Part shown: positions 55,365 to 64,000 of the stretch, one piece after another
Layout: the number at the start of each line of letters is the position of its first letter
Numbering within the stretch: the first letter of the stretch is position 1
Assembly: GCF_020748465.1 (NCBI RefSeq)
Contig: NZ_JAHZMP010000001.1
Span: forward strand, 558,001-622,000
From: Terrisporobacter mayombei
GTDB taxonomy: Bacteria > Bacillota > Clostridia > Peptostreptococcales > Peptostreptococcaceae
DNA: 64,000 bases
Direction: 5' to 3'
Program-made: the position numbers and the translations under genes
Notes under the pieces: generated by a model
Databases searched by the model: none
Seen by the model: the letters and a program-made list of their open reading frames with translations, nothing else
What the model was told of the DNA's origin: nothing

Positions 55365-56345
55365 TTAAATTTCTTTTAATGCTTCTTCTAATATTTTTAT
55401 TTTTGCATTTTCCATACTATCATTTACAGTACAGCCAGCAGCCCTTATATGTCCGCCTCCACCAAATATCTTGGCCAAGCGACTTACGTTTGCATAGGAT
55501 TTAGATCTTAAGCTAACTTTAATTTCATTATCACTTTTTTCTTTAAGTAGAATTCCTATTTCAACATTTTCTATATCTCTAGCATATGGGACAATACCAT
55601 CTATATCCTTAAAATCAACATTGTATCTTTTAAGCATATCTAGTGTAACCATCATTATAGCTACTTTTTCATTAATAATTTCCAGTGTATTTAGTGACTC
55701 TCCCAATAATTTATAAAAGTTAAAAGGATTACTACCAAAAACATTTTGAACTACTTTTTGTGTTTGCGCTCCATTTATTAATAATTGCTTTGCCATATCA
55801 AAACTACTTGCATGAGTATTTGAATACGTAAGTTTTCCAGTATCCGTCATAAGACCTGTGTAAAGAGCTGTAGCTATATTTTCATCTATAGATTTATAAT
55901 TGTTTATTTCTTCATTTCTTATAAGTAAATTATATACTAATTCACTAGTTGAAGATGCTTCAGCAACTACATAGTTTAAATCCCCATAAAAATCATTACT
56001 TGCATGATGATCTATATTGATTAATTTTATACAATTACCTTTGATATCATCATCTACACAAATTCTGTTTTTATCTCCACAATCTAAAGTAATCAAAGTA
56101 TAGTTTTCTATTTTCAACTCTTTAAATTCACTAGAGTTTATTATGTTTACATCTTCAATAAGAAACTGCATATTTAAAGGCATATCATCATTCATAACAT
56201 AATAAACATTTTTATTAATTTTTTTTAAGAAATAATAAATTGAAAGAGTTGAACCTATATTGTCTCCATCTGGATTAACATGAGAAGTAACGACAAAATC
56301 GTTACTTCCATGTATATATTTTATAATATTATCTAGACTATTCAT
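55365..56345 (-). CDS. nrnA: Bifunctional oligoribonuclease / PAP phosphatase (DHH family)
   Basis: 326 aa from the ATG at 56345, 9 nt after GAGG and overlapping rbfA by 8 nt; the frame is open to a TTG at 56360. DHH phosphoesterase motifs: TSHVNPDGDNIGS, TLDCGD, NIDHHASNDFYGD and TGLMTDTGKLTYSN; the DHHA1 domain ends with FGGGGHIRAAGC. It degrades nano-RNAs to mononucleotides and dephosphorylates pAp. Confidence 0.93.
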   Translation of the reverse strand: MNSLDNIIKYIHGSNDFVVTSHVNPDGDNIGSTLSIYYFLKKINKNVYYVMNDDMPLNMQFLIEDVNIINSSEFKELKIENYTLITLDCGDKNRICVDDDIKGNCIKLINIDHHASNDFYGDLNYVVAEASSTSELVYNLLIRNEEINNYKSIDENIATALYTGLMTDTGKLTYSNTHASSFDMAKQLLINGAQTQKVVQNVFGSNPFNFYKLLGESLNTLEIINEKVAIMMVTLDMLKRYNVDFKDIDGIVPYARDIENVEIGILLKEKSDNEIKVSLRSKSYANVSRLAKIFGGGGHIRAAGCTVNDSMENAKIKILEEALKEI

Positions 56346-56727
56346 TGTCATTTTCCTCAACTTGTGTTTGAGGCTTATCTTGTTCTTTTTGTGATACTTT
56401 TTTTATAAGGCTGTCCATGTACATACCTTTAATTAAAGAATCATCTACTTTGAATATGATTTGTGGGATATGTCTTATTTTTATACTTCTACCTATTTCT
56501 CTTCTGATGTAGCTTTCTGCGTTTCTTAAGCCTTCTAAAGTAGATTCTTCATCTCCACCTAAAATACTTACGTATATGTAGGCATAGCTTAAATCGCTAG
56601 TAACTTCCACATCTGTAACACTTACCATAGAGTTTATTCTAGGGTCTTTTATTCCATTAATAAGCATAGTACTTACTATTTTTCTAATTTCTTCGCCTAT
56701 TCTACGTGTTCTATTATATGATGCCAT
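56338..56727 (-). CDS. rbfA: Ribosome-binding factor A
   Basis: 129 aa KH-type fold: RTRRIGEEIRKIVSTMLINGIKDPRI at the start, VSVTDVEVTSDLSYAYIYVSI, and RHIPQIIFKVDDSLIKGMYMD. Acts in 16S rRNA maturation of the 30S subunit. The C-terminal tail is acidic. Located 32 nt after infB, overlapping nrnA by 8 nt. Confidence 0.95.
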   Translation of the reverse strand: MASYNRTRRIGEEIRKIVSTMLINGIKDPRINSMVSVTDVEVTSDLSYAYIYVSILGGDEESTLEGLRNAESYIRREIGRSIKIRHIPQIIFKVDDSLIKGMYMDSLIKKVSQKEQDKPQTQVEENDNE

Positions 56728-56759
56728 AATATCAACCCTCTTTACCTGTAGTTAATTGT

Positions 56760-58688
56760 TTATAATTTTCTTTCTATTTCTTTTGTTACGTAAGCTTCTA
56801 CTATATCTCCAACTTTTATATCGTTGTAGTTTACGAAACTCATACCACATTCGTAACCATTATTTACTTCTTTTACGTCGTCCTTAAATCTCTTAAGAGC
56901 TTGTATTTCACCTTCATGGATGATTATACCATCCCTTACTATTCTTACTTTACCGTTTCTGAATATTTTACCACTTGTTACATAACATCCTGAAACTGTT
57001 CCAACTCCAGATATCTTGTAAACTTCTCTTATTTCTGCTTTACCTGTGTCTTCATCTCTATATTCTGGATCTAACATACCAGTCATAGCTGCTTGTATAT
57101 CTTCTATAGCTTTGTATATTATAGTGTAACTTCTTACGTCTACACTTTCTTTTTCTGCAAGAGATTCTGCACTTGGTACTGGTCTAACGTTGAATCCTAT
57201 TATTATTGCATTTGATGCAGCAGCAAGCATAACATCTGATTCAGTTATAGCTCCAACACCACCATGTATTACTCTAACTGCAACTTCGTCGTTAGATAAT
57301 TTTTCAAGTGATTGTTTTACTGCTTGAGCAGAACCTTGAACATCTGCTTTTATAACTATATTAAGCTCTTTAACTTGACCTTCGTTCATTTGCTCGAAGA
57401 ATTGGTCAAGTGACATTCTTTGGTTAGATTTTAACATTTCTTCTCTAGCTATTTGTTGTCTTTTTTCTGCAACATTTCTAGCTATTTTATCTGAAGGTAC
57501 AGCTACAAACTGATCTCCACCTTGCGGAACTTCTGAAAGTCCTAATATTTCAACAGCTGTTGATGGTCCAGCAGTTTTAACTCTTTTTCCTTTTGAGTTT
57601 ATCATTGCTCTTACTTTACCTGAAGCAACTCCACAAACTATTGGATCTCCAACGTTTAGAGTACCACCTTGTACAAGTACTGTAGCAACTGGCCCTCTAC
57701 CTTTGTCAAGTTCAGCTTCTACAACTGTACCAACAGCTCTTTTATCTGGATTAGCTTTTAACTCTTCCATTTCAGCAGCTAAAAGTATCATTTCTAGTAA
57801 TGTGTCTATTCCTGTTCTTTGTCTAGCTGAAACTGGAACTGCTATAACATCTCCACCCCAGTCTTCAACAAGTAAGCCTTGCTCAGATAATTCTTGCTTA
57901 ACTCTATCTTGGTTAGCTGCTGGTTTATCTATTTTATTTATAGCAACTATTAGTGGAACTCCTGCTGCTTTAGCATGGTTTATTGCTTCTATTGTTTGAG
58001 GCATTATACCATCATCTGCTGCAACTACTAATATCGCTATGTCTGTAACTTGCGCACCTCTAGCTCTCATTGCTGTGAAAGCCTCATGCCCTGGAGTATC
58101 TAAAAATACTATCTTTTGTCCATTTATTGATACTTCAGATGCACCTATATGCTGAGTAATTCCACCTGCTTCACTGTTAGTAACATGTGTACTTCTTATA
58201 GCATCTAGTAAAGATGTTTTACCATGGTCAACGTGTCCCATAACTGTTACAACTGGTGGTCTTGGTTTTAAATCTTCTTCTTTATCTTCTTCTATTTGCA
58301 TTAATTCTTCTATTTCTTCCTCAGCTTCTTCATCATTTGAACCTGCAACTAATGTAAATCCATATTCACTTGCTAAATGAGAAGCTATTTCAAAGTTAAC
58401 TTCTTGATTTAAAGAAGCCATAGTTCCCATTTTCATAAGCTTCATTATAACTTCTGTAGCTGGTTTTTCTAAAGCTTCAGCCAATTGTTGAACAGTTAAA
58501 GTTCCATCAACTTTTATTACATTTTCATCAGATTCTTCTAAAAGATCCATAAGTAATTCTACTTCATCTTCTTCTAATTCAGATTTTTCGTTTTCTACTT
58601 CAATTCCTAATTCTTTTATTTTTGCTAAAATGTCCTTATTTGACATTCCTACTTCTTCTGCTATTTGGTAAACTCTTGTTTTATTCAC
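56760..58688 (-). CDS. infB: Translation initiation factor IF-2
   Basis: 642 aa, shorter than enterobacterial IF-2 because the N-terminal part is compact (IF2_N modules in about 1-60 and 68-118). G domain begins [15 protein letters not shown] (G1, about 150), with DTPGHEAFT (G3) and AINKIDKP (G4); domains II-IV follow to the C-terminus. Brings initiator tRNA to the 30S subunit. SD AGGGGG before ATG. Confidence 0.97.
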   Translation of the reverse strand: MNKTRVYQIAEEVGMSNKDILAKIKELGIEVENEKSELEEDEVELLMDLLEESDENVIKVDGTLTVQQLAEALEKPATEVIMKLMKMGTMASLNQEVNFEIASHLASEYGFTLVAGSNDEEAEEEIEELMQIEEDKEEDLKPRPPVVTVMGHVDHGKTSLLDAIRSTHVTNSEAGGITQHIGASEVSINGQKIVFLDTPGHEAFTAMRARGAQVTDIAILVVAADDGIMPQTIEAINHAKAAGVPLIVAINKIDKPAANQDRVKQELSEQGLLVEDWGGDVIAVPVSARQRTGIDTLLEMILLAAEMEELKANPDKRAVGTVVEAELDKGRGPVATVLVQGGTLNVGDPIVCGVASGKVRAMINSKGKRVKTAGPSTAVEILGLSEVPQGGDQFVAVPSDKIARNVAEKRQQIAREEMLKSNQRMSLDQFFEQMNEGQVKELNIVIKADVQGSAQAVKQSLEKLSNDEVAVRVIHGGVGAITESDVMLAAASNAIIIGFNVRPVPSAESLAEKESVDVRSYTIIYKAIEDIQAAMTGMLDPEYRDEDTGKAEIREVYKISGVGTVSGCYVTSGKIFRNGKVRIVRDGIIIHEGEIQALKRFKDDVKEVNNGYECGMSFVNYNDIKVGDIVEAYVTKEIERKL

Positions 58689-58712
58689 AAGATCACCCCC
58701 TATTATTATTTG

Positions 58713-59021
58713 TTAATCCATTAACTGTATGATTTTATTTACGAATCCTATATCTTTAATTCCTATAACTGCTCTAGAATCTTTGCCAATAGACATTCCT
58801 AAATCACTCTTTGTAGATATCTCTACACAATTTACTTTTCTAAAAGATGTTTTATCATTGAATAATTTTTTCGTATTATTCGATGCATCACCTGCAACTA
58901 TAACTAAATTTAGCTTTCCTTTTTTTAGATCTAACATAGTTGCATCTTCTCCAGATACTAATTTACCGGCTCTCATTGCAATGCCCAATAATGAGTGTAT
59001 TTTATCCATATTATTTTTCAT
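58713..59021 (-). CDS. L7Ae/L30e-family RNA-binding protein (YlxQ)
   Basis: 102 aa with the L7Ae/L30e fold: SLLGIAMRAGKLVSGEDATMLDLKKGKLNLVIVAGDAS, and the C-terminal SRAVIGIKDIGFV. Such proteins bind kink-turn RNA. It overlaps rnpM by 11 nt and precedes infB, the exact place of ylxQ in Firmicutes. An internal Met at residue 5 is an alternative start. Confidence 0.9.
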   Translation of the reverse strand: MKNNMDKIHSLLGIAMRAGKLVSGEDATMLDLKKGKLNLVIVAGDASNNTKKLFNDKTSFRKVNCVEISTKSDLGMSIGKDSRAVIGIKDIGFVNKIIQLMD

Positions 59022-59286
59022 ATGATTCTAACTCCGCTAATAATTTTTCGTATACCTCATTTGGCACGTCCATTTTAAATGCTCTATTTAAAGCTTTGCT
59101 TTTTATAGCTTTTTTTAAACATTCAGAATCCTTGCATATGTATGCTCCTCTTCCATTTGCCTTTCCAGCTAAGTCTATAAAAATTTCGCCTTCTTTATTT
59201 TTTACTATTCTAATAAGTTCTTTTTTATTGTCTCTATCTTGACAAGCAATACACTTTCTTTGAGGCACTTTTTTTGTTTTTTTCAA
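59011..59286 (-). CDS. rnpM: YlxR / RNase P modulator RnpM
   Basis: 91 aa YlxR fold: RKCIACQDRDNKKELIRIV, the nucleic-acid-binding GKANGRGAYICKDSECLKKAIK, and a helical end. YlxR was shown in B. subtilis to modulate RNase P (RnpM). Lies 12 nt after nusA and overlaps ylxQ by 11 nt. Confidence 0.93.
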   Translation of the reverse strand: MKKTKKVPQRKCIACQDRDNKKELIRIVKNKEGEIFIDLAGKANGRGAYICKDSECLKKAIKSKALNRAFKMDVPNEVYEKLLAELESYEK

Positions 59287-59298
59287 AGTAATCCCTCC

Positions 59299-60354
59299 TT
59301 ATTCTTCGTCATTTAGTTGAGATTCACTTTTAATGTCTATCTTCCAATTCGTAAGTTTTGCAGCAAGTCTAGCATTTTGTCCTGCTTTACCTATAGCTAA
59401 AGATAATTGATAATCCGGCACTACAACTAATGCTGATTTTTCTTCTTCATTAACATCTACTTTAACTACTTTTGATGGGCTAAGTGATGCGCATACAAAC
59501 TCAGCTGGATTTTCACTGTAGTTTATTATATCTATTTTTTCTCCACCTAATTCATCAACTACATATTTAACTCTAGTTCCTTTTGGTCCTACACAAGCTC
59601 CAATTGGATCTATTTTTTCGTCTATTGAATGAACAGCCATTTTAGTTCTTGATCCTGCTTCTCTAGATACAGATTTAATTTGAACTATACCTTGGAATAT
59701 TTCTGGTACTTCTGATTCAAATAATCTCTTAACAAGATTTGGATGGCTTCTTGAAACCACTATTTGAGGTCCCTTATTAGTTTTCTTCACTTCTAATATA
59801 TATACCTTTATTTTGTCTCCAGCTTTGAAATGTTCTCCTGGAATTTGCTCAGTTTCAGGCATAGATGCTTCTATTTTTCCAAGTCTTACATAAACAACTT
59901 TTTTATTATCAGATACTCTAGCAACTTCTCCAGTTACTAATTCTCCTTCTTTTTCAATAAACTCATTGTATATTATTTCTCTTTCAGCTTCTCTTATTCT
60001 TTGAACAACTACTTGTTTAGCTGTTTGTGCTGCTATTCTACCAAAATCTTTTGGAGTCACTTCATTTTCTAATACATCTCCAAGTTCGTACTTTGGATTT
60101 ATTTGTCTAGCCTCATCAAGTTCTATTTCTAAAAAGTTATCATATAAATCTGACTCATCAACAACTCTTCTTTGTGAGTAAACTCTTACTTCTCCCTTTT
60201 CTGGGTTAAAGTCTATTCTAACATTTTGTGCTGAACCAAAGTTCTTTTTGTATGCAGTAAGTAATGCTTGTTCTATAGTATCTATAAGTACATCTTTGTC
60301 GATACCTCTATCCTTTTCTAATTCATCTAGTGCTTCCATGAATTCGTGATTCAT
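59299..60354 (-). CDS. nusA: Transcription termination/antitermination factor NusA
   Basis: 351 aa: N-terminal RNA-polymerase-binding domain (1-130), S1 (about 133-200, GELVTGEVARVSDNKKVVYVRLG), KH1 (GACVGPKGTRVKYVVDELGGEKIDI) and KH2 (LAIGKAGQNARLAAKLTNWKIDI). It has no C-terminal acidic repeats, as normal for Firmicutes. SD GGAGG before ATG. Second gene of the rimP operon. Confidence 0.96.
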   Translation of the reverse strand: MNHEFMEALDELEKDRGIDKDVLIDTIEQALLTAYKKNFGSAQNVRIDFNPEKGEVRVYSQRRVVDESDLYDNFLEIELDEARQINPKYELGDVLENEVTPKDFGRIAAQTAKQVVVQRIREAEREIIYNEFIEKEGELVTGEVARVSDNKKVVYVRLGKIEASMPETEQIPGEHFKAGDKIKVYILEVKKTNKGPQIVVSRSHPNLVKRLFESEVPEIFQGIVQIKSVSREAGSRTKMAVHSIDEKIDPIGACVGPKGTRVKYVVDELGGEKIDIINYSENPAEFVCASLSPSKVVKVDVNEEEKSALVVVPDYQLSLAIGKAGQNARLAAKLTNWKIDIKSESQLNDEE

Positions 60355-60384
60355 TTTTTTATCCTCCCTATATTAATGTTACTA

Positions 60385-60846
60385 CTAAAACTTAATAGCT
60401 AACCTAATAAGCGCAACATCTTTTTTATTGAATTCAACCTCTTTATTATCTATTATAACTTTAATATTTTTCTCTTCTGTTAAACCAACAAGCTCTCCTT
60501 CATGTAGTTTAGAACCGTCAATTGATTTATAAAGCTTTATTTCCACATCTCTACCTTGGTATTTCACAAAGTCCTTATCTTTTTTAAGTGGTCTATCAAG
60601 ACCAGGAGATGACACTTCTAAATAATAATTATCTTTAATTGGATCTTTTTCATCTAGAATTGGATTTAATGCCCTTGTAACTAATTCACATTCATTTAAA
60701 GAAACTCCGCCTTCTTTATCAATGTAAACTCTAAGGAAGAATTCTCCACCTTCTTTAACGTATTCAACATCTACTAACTCTAAATCGTTGGCTTCTGTTA
60801 TAGGTAACACTATTTGTTCTATTTCAGTAGCAATGTTCTTTTTCAT
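60385..60846 (-). CDS. rimP: Ribosome maturation factor RimP
   Basis: 153 aa: N-terminal alpha/beta domain with ELVDVEYVKEGGEFFLRVYIDKEGGVSLNECE and YYLEVSSPGLDRPLKKDKDF, then an SH3-like C-terminal domain. Helps mature the 30S subunit. First gene of the operon to ribF. The space between the preceding terminator (60891-60917) and its start is only about 45 nt, so the promoter must overlap the terminator or transcription reads through it. SD AGGAGGT. Confidence 0.95.
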   Translation of the reverse strand: MKKNIATEIEQIVLPITEANDLELVDVEYVKEGGEFFLRVYIDKEGGVSLNECELVTRALNPILDEKDPIKDNYYLEVSSPGLDRPLKKDKDFVKYQGRDVEIKLYKSIDGSKLHEGELVGLTEEKNIKVIIDNKEVEFNKKDVALIRLAIKF

Positions 60847-60887
60847 ATTGTTTACCTCCTATTCAGTTGTATTTATAGTATTTAAAA

Positions 60888-60920
60888 TAAAAGAGTGAGC
60901 ACAGATGTCTCACTCTTAGT
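60888..60920 (-). terminator. Terminator downstream of the YgjV-like gene
   Basis: Minus strand stem AAGAGTGAG / CTCACTCTT with loop ACATCTGTG, followed by TTATTTTAAA (imperfect T-tract). Confidence 0.75.
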
Positions 60921-61036
60921 TTCTGCAAATATACTATTTTATATATCATATTATCATAAAAATGTTATGTTTACAAGCTTTTGTATTGATTTTATATTTG
61001 TTCTAGCATTCTTTCATTAATAATAAATTATTTATT

Positions 61037-61273
61037 TTAACTTTTATTATCTGATCCTCTTAGTTTATATAAGTTATAAATATTTATAATAATTATTATA
61101 GCATTAGCTAAAGCTACAGGATAAGCTCCAACATTTAAACCATATATAACAAACATTAAACACCCTATGGAGTTTATTATTCTTAATTTATACATATCTG
61201 TCATTGTAAGAGATATGACAATTAGAATGGATGCTGCATATCCCACTAGTTCTATAGGCTGAAAACTAAACAT
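61037..61273 (-). CDS. Small YgjV-like membrane protein
   Basis: 78 aa with three membrane helices. ELVGYAASILIVISLTMTDMYKLRIINSIGCLMFVIYGL and GAYPVALANAIIIIINIYNLYKL resemble the Imp-YgjV family (often mis-named in databases). Function unknown. SD AGGAGG before ATG. Lies 80 nt downstream of polC on the same strand, before the terminator at 60888-60920, so probably cotranscribed with polC. Confidence 0.7.
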   Translation of the reverse strand: MFSFQPIELVGYAASILIVISLTMTDMYKLRIINSIGCLMFVIYGLNVGAYPVALANAIIIIINIYNLYKLRGSDNKS

Positions 61274-61353
61274 ATTAATTCCTCCTTATAATTATAAGTA
61301 CATTAATATACTTAGTTTGTTCATTTTTTATACTATAATTCACTTATAATTTA

Positions 61354-64000
61354 CTAAAATAATGAAAGTTGATTTTTATCACTCATATTATCTAAAGAAC
61401 CATGATTCGTTAGAGTTTCAATTACAGTTTTTGAAATTTTAGTTCTCTTCCTTAGGTCTTCTTTAGATATAAACTCTCCATTTTTTCTTTCTTGCTGTAT
61501 GTGTATAGCTGCATTCTCTCCCACACCTTGTAGCGCTATCATTGGCGGTAGGATTTGTTTTTCTCCCACAACTTTAAATTCTGTCGAATCTGATTTATAA
61601 ATATCTACTGGAAGAATTTTTATATTCCTTGCATGCATTTCATAAGCAACTTCAAGAACTGTAAGCATATTTTTTTCTTTTGCCGTTGCATCATTACCTA
61701 GGGAAATAATTTCATCCATTTTATTTCTTATGGTATCTAACCCTTTTACAATTAAGTCAGCATCAAAATCTTCTGCTTTAGTTGTAAAGTATGTGGCATA
61801 AAATGCTTCTGGATAATGAACTTTATAATATGCCAACCTAAAACTCATCATTACATACGCAACTGCATGAGCTTTAGGGAACATGTATTTAATCTTTTGA
61901 CATGAACCTATATACCAATCTGGCACATCATTTTTCTTCATTTCTTCTATAAATTCAGGTTTTAATCCTTTACCCTTTCTAACACTTTCCATTATAGTAA
62001 AAGCCATTTTTGGTGGAAGTCCTTTAAATATTAAGTAGTTCATTATATCATCACGCGTGGATATAACTTCTTTAAATTCAACTGTTCCTTCAACAACTAA
62101 GTCTTGCGCATTGTTTAACCAAACATCAGTCCCATGAGATAATCCTGATATACGTACAAGTTCTGCAAATGTTGTTGGCTTTGTATCAAGAAGCATTTGT
62201 CTAACGAACTTTGTCCCAAATTCAGGTATTGCAAGACATCCTATTGGACAATTAATTTCCTCTGGAGTTACACCTAAGGCGTCTGTAGATGTGAATAAAG
62301 ACATTGTTTCTTTATCATCTAGAGGTATTTCTGTAGCAATCTTACCTGTAATATCTTCTATCATTCTGATTATGGTTGGAACGTCGTGTCCTAGTATATC
62401 AAGTTTTAGTATCCTACCACTTATCGAGTGATAGTCAAAGTGCGTAGTTATAACTCCACAACTTGTATCATTGGCTGGATATTGTATAGGAGTTATATCG
62501 TAAACATCTTTGTAATCTGGTATAACCATAACCCCACCAGGATGTTGTCCCGACGTTCTTTTTACTCCTGTGCATCCATTTGCAAGTCTTAGTACTTCCG
62601 CTGATGTAGAATTTAAATCATTTTCTTCCACAAACTTTTTGGCATAACCAAAGGCTGTTTTTTCTGCAACTGTTCCTATAGTTCCTGCTCTATATACATG
62701 ACCTTCTCCGAAAAGTTCTTCCGTATATTTATGAATTACTGGCTGATAGCTTCCTGAGAAGTTAAGGTCAATGTCCGGCTCCTTATCTCCTTCAAATCCT
62801 AGGAAAACCTCAAAAGGTATATCATGACCGTCTTTTTTTAATGGTTTTCCACATTCAGGACAGTCTTTTGCAGGTAAATCTACTCCAGAACCCCATTCAC
62901 CTATTTCATAGAAATAAGAGTACTTACACTCTGAATTTTCGCAAATATAATGAGCTGGTAGTGGATTGACCTCTGTTATATCACTCATGGTAGCCGCTAG
63001 TGAGGAACCAACAGATCCTCTCGAACCAACTAGATATCCATCTGCAAGAGATTTTGTAACTAGTTTTTGGGCTATTATATACATCACTGCATAGCCATTG
63101 CTTATAATTGAGTTTAACTCTCTATCCAATCTCTTTCTAACAACCTCTGGAAGAGGAGAACCATAAATTCTTTCTGCCTTAGCATTACACATATCTCTAA
63201 GCTCTTTATCTGAACCTTCTATTACTGGAGGAAAGGTTGCATTAGGTATTGGGAGGATATCTTCTATCATATCAGCCACCTTATTTGTATTTTCTACTAC
63301 AACTTCATATGCTAAATCTTCTCCTAAATACTTAAATTCATCTAGCATTTCGTCTGTAGTTCTAAAATGAAGATAAGTCTCTTCTTCATCTACTTTAAAA
63401 CCTTGTGAGTATTTAAGCACTTTTCTGTATATAGCTTCATGTTTGTCTATAAAATGTACATCTCCTGTAGCTACAGGAATTTTTCCAAATTTCTTTGCAG
63501 CTTCAATCATTCTTCTATTTAAATCTCTTAATTCTTCCTCGTCTTCAACTTCACCTTTATCAATCATAAATCTATTATTATCAATTGGCATAACTTCAAT
63601 ATAATCATAAAGAGATATTATTCGCTCTAAATCTTCATCACTTTTGTTTTGCTTTATAGCCTGAAAAACTTCCCCAGCTTCACAAGCTGAGCCAACTATT
63701 ATTCCTTCTTTATATTCTTCTAAAATACTTTTTAGAATTCTAGGAGCTCTATAAAAATGATTTACATGAGCATCAGATACTATCTTATATAAATTTTTTA
63801 TGCCAACTTCATTTTTAGCAATTAATGCTACATGATTTGTTCTTAATTTAGTATAATCTATGTCTCCTAAAATTGTATTTATATCGCTTAATTTTTCTGC
63901 ACCCCTCTTTTTTATCATTTCTAAAAATTTAATAAATATATGGGCAGTAGCTTCCGCATCATCTACGGCTCTATGGTGATTAAGCAGTGGAATTCCTAGT
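61354..64000 (-). CDS. polC: DNA polymerase III PolC, C-terminal part (cut by window edge)
   Basis: About 882 residues are visible; PolC is normally about 1430 aa, so the N-terminal third lies beyond 64000. The frame continues upstream of the ATG at 63918 ([17 protein letters not shown], the end of the DEDDh exonuclease domain), so that ATG is internal. Visible: remainder of the PHP domain, the zinc motif [13 protein letters not shown] with CPECGKPL, the polymerase core with [14 protein letters not shown] (catalytic Asp pair), and the helix-hairpin-helix/DNA-binding C-terminus ending SLF. Main replicative polymerase with its own proofreading in Gram-positive bacteria. Confidence 0.97.
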   Translation of the reverse strand, partial: LGIPLLNHHRAVDDAEATAHIFIKFLEMIKKRGAEKLSDINTILGDIDYTKLRTNHVALIAKNEVGIKNLYKIVSDAHVNHFYRAPRILKSILEEYKEGIIVGSACEAGEVFQAIKQNKSDEDLERIISLYDYIEVMPIDNNRFMIDKGEVEDEEELRDLNRRMIEAAKKFGKIPVATGDVHFIDKHEAIYRKVLKYSQGFKVDEEETYLHFRTTDEMLDEFKYLGEDLAYEVVVENTNKVADMIEDILPIPNATFPPVIEGSDKELRDMCNAKAERIYGSPLPEVVRKRLDRELNSIISNGYAVMYIIAQKLVTKSLADGYLVGSRGSVGSSLAATMSDITEVNPLPAHYICENSECKYSYFYEIGEWGSGVDLPAKDCPECGKPLKKDGHDIPFEVFLGFEGDKEPDIDLNFSGSYQPVIHKYTEELFGEGHVYRAGTIGTVAEKTAFGYAKKFVEENDLNSTSAEVLRLANGCTGVKRTSGQHPGGVMVIPDYKDVYDITPIQYPANDTSCGVITTHFDYHSISGRILKLDILGHDVPTIIRMIEDITGKIATEIPLDDKETMSLFTSTDALGVTPEEINCPIGCLAIPEFGTKFVRQMLLDTKPTTFAELVRISGLSHGTDVWLNNAQDLVVEGTVEFKEVISTRDDIMNYLIFKGLPPKMAFTIMESVRKGKGLKPEFIEEMKKNDVPDWYIGSCQKIKYMFPKAHAVAYVMMSFRLAYYKVHYPEAFYATYFTTKAEDFDADLIVKGLDTIRNKMDEIISLGNDATAKEKNMLTVLEVAYEMHARNIKILPVDIYKSDSTEFKVVGEKQILPPMIALQGVGENAAIHIQQERKNGEFISKEDLRKRTKISKTVIETLTNHGSLDNMSDKNQLSLF

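Overview
The window is low-GC, Gram-positive chromosomal DNA of Clostridia type. Gene content and protein sequences point to the Peptostreptococcaceae (the Clostridioides / Paeniclostridium / Paraclostridium / Romboutsia / Terrisporobacter group). The indications are a PolC-type replicase, the rimP-nusA-rnpM-ylxQ-infB-rbfA-nrnA-truB-ribF-rpsO cluster, sporulation-associated YlmC and YlxY-like genes, a cysteine-rich spore-coat-like protein and a selenouridine synthase. I cannot fix genus or species from the sequence alone. I see no tRNA, rRNA, CRISPR array, prophage or insertion sequence.

Left part (1-31.3 kb): short transcription units on both strands, mostly closed by strong hairpin terminators. 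It holds the start of a gene leaving the left edge, a decayed C_GCAxxG_C_C-family gene, small membrane proteins, a TSCPD-domain protein, a parvulin-type prolyl isomerase, an Lrp regulator and two type-II P-type ATPases. Their ion-site residues differ: one is PMCA-like, the other SERCA-like. The SERCA-like pump has a well-formed yybP-ykoY (Mn2+) riboswitch and terminator in its leader, so it is best read as a Mn2+ exporter. Further genes are a CBS protein, a cold-shock protein, an amidase-domain surface protein, a pyridoxamine kinase, YlbF, a class-III aminotransferase followed by a second aminotransferase broken by one in-frame stop, a PadR-HAAS-DUF4097 operon, a YjiH-like protein, an MGDG-synthase-type glycosyltransferase, an M23 peptidase, a long glutamine synthetase, a DEDDh exonuclease, exonuclease III with a GalT-like protein, and an AspC-type aminotransferase.

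Right part (31.3-64 kb): almost entirely minus strand. Read in transcription order from the right edge it contains polC (cut by the edge), a YgjV-like protein, the rimP-to-ribF translation and RNA-maturation operon, rpsO with its own promoter and leader hairpin, degV, pnp, a YlxY-like deacetylase, an M16 peptidase, ylmC, aspartokinase, a TepA-like ClpP-fold protease, the ftsK-mnmH-rimO-pgsA operon, recA (sigma-A promoter plus LexA box), rny, a UvrD-type helicase, a tyrosine recombinase with altered catalytic residues, purB and a MarR regulator.

Most of the window is core genome. The points that deserve a second look are the riboswitch-controlled pump, the two decayed genes, the degenerate recombinase next to the unusual helicase, the odd translation start of rny, and a short dispersed repeat between the pnp-side genes. 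I found no convincing wholly new multi-gene system.
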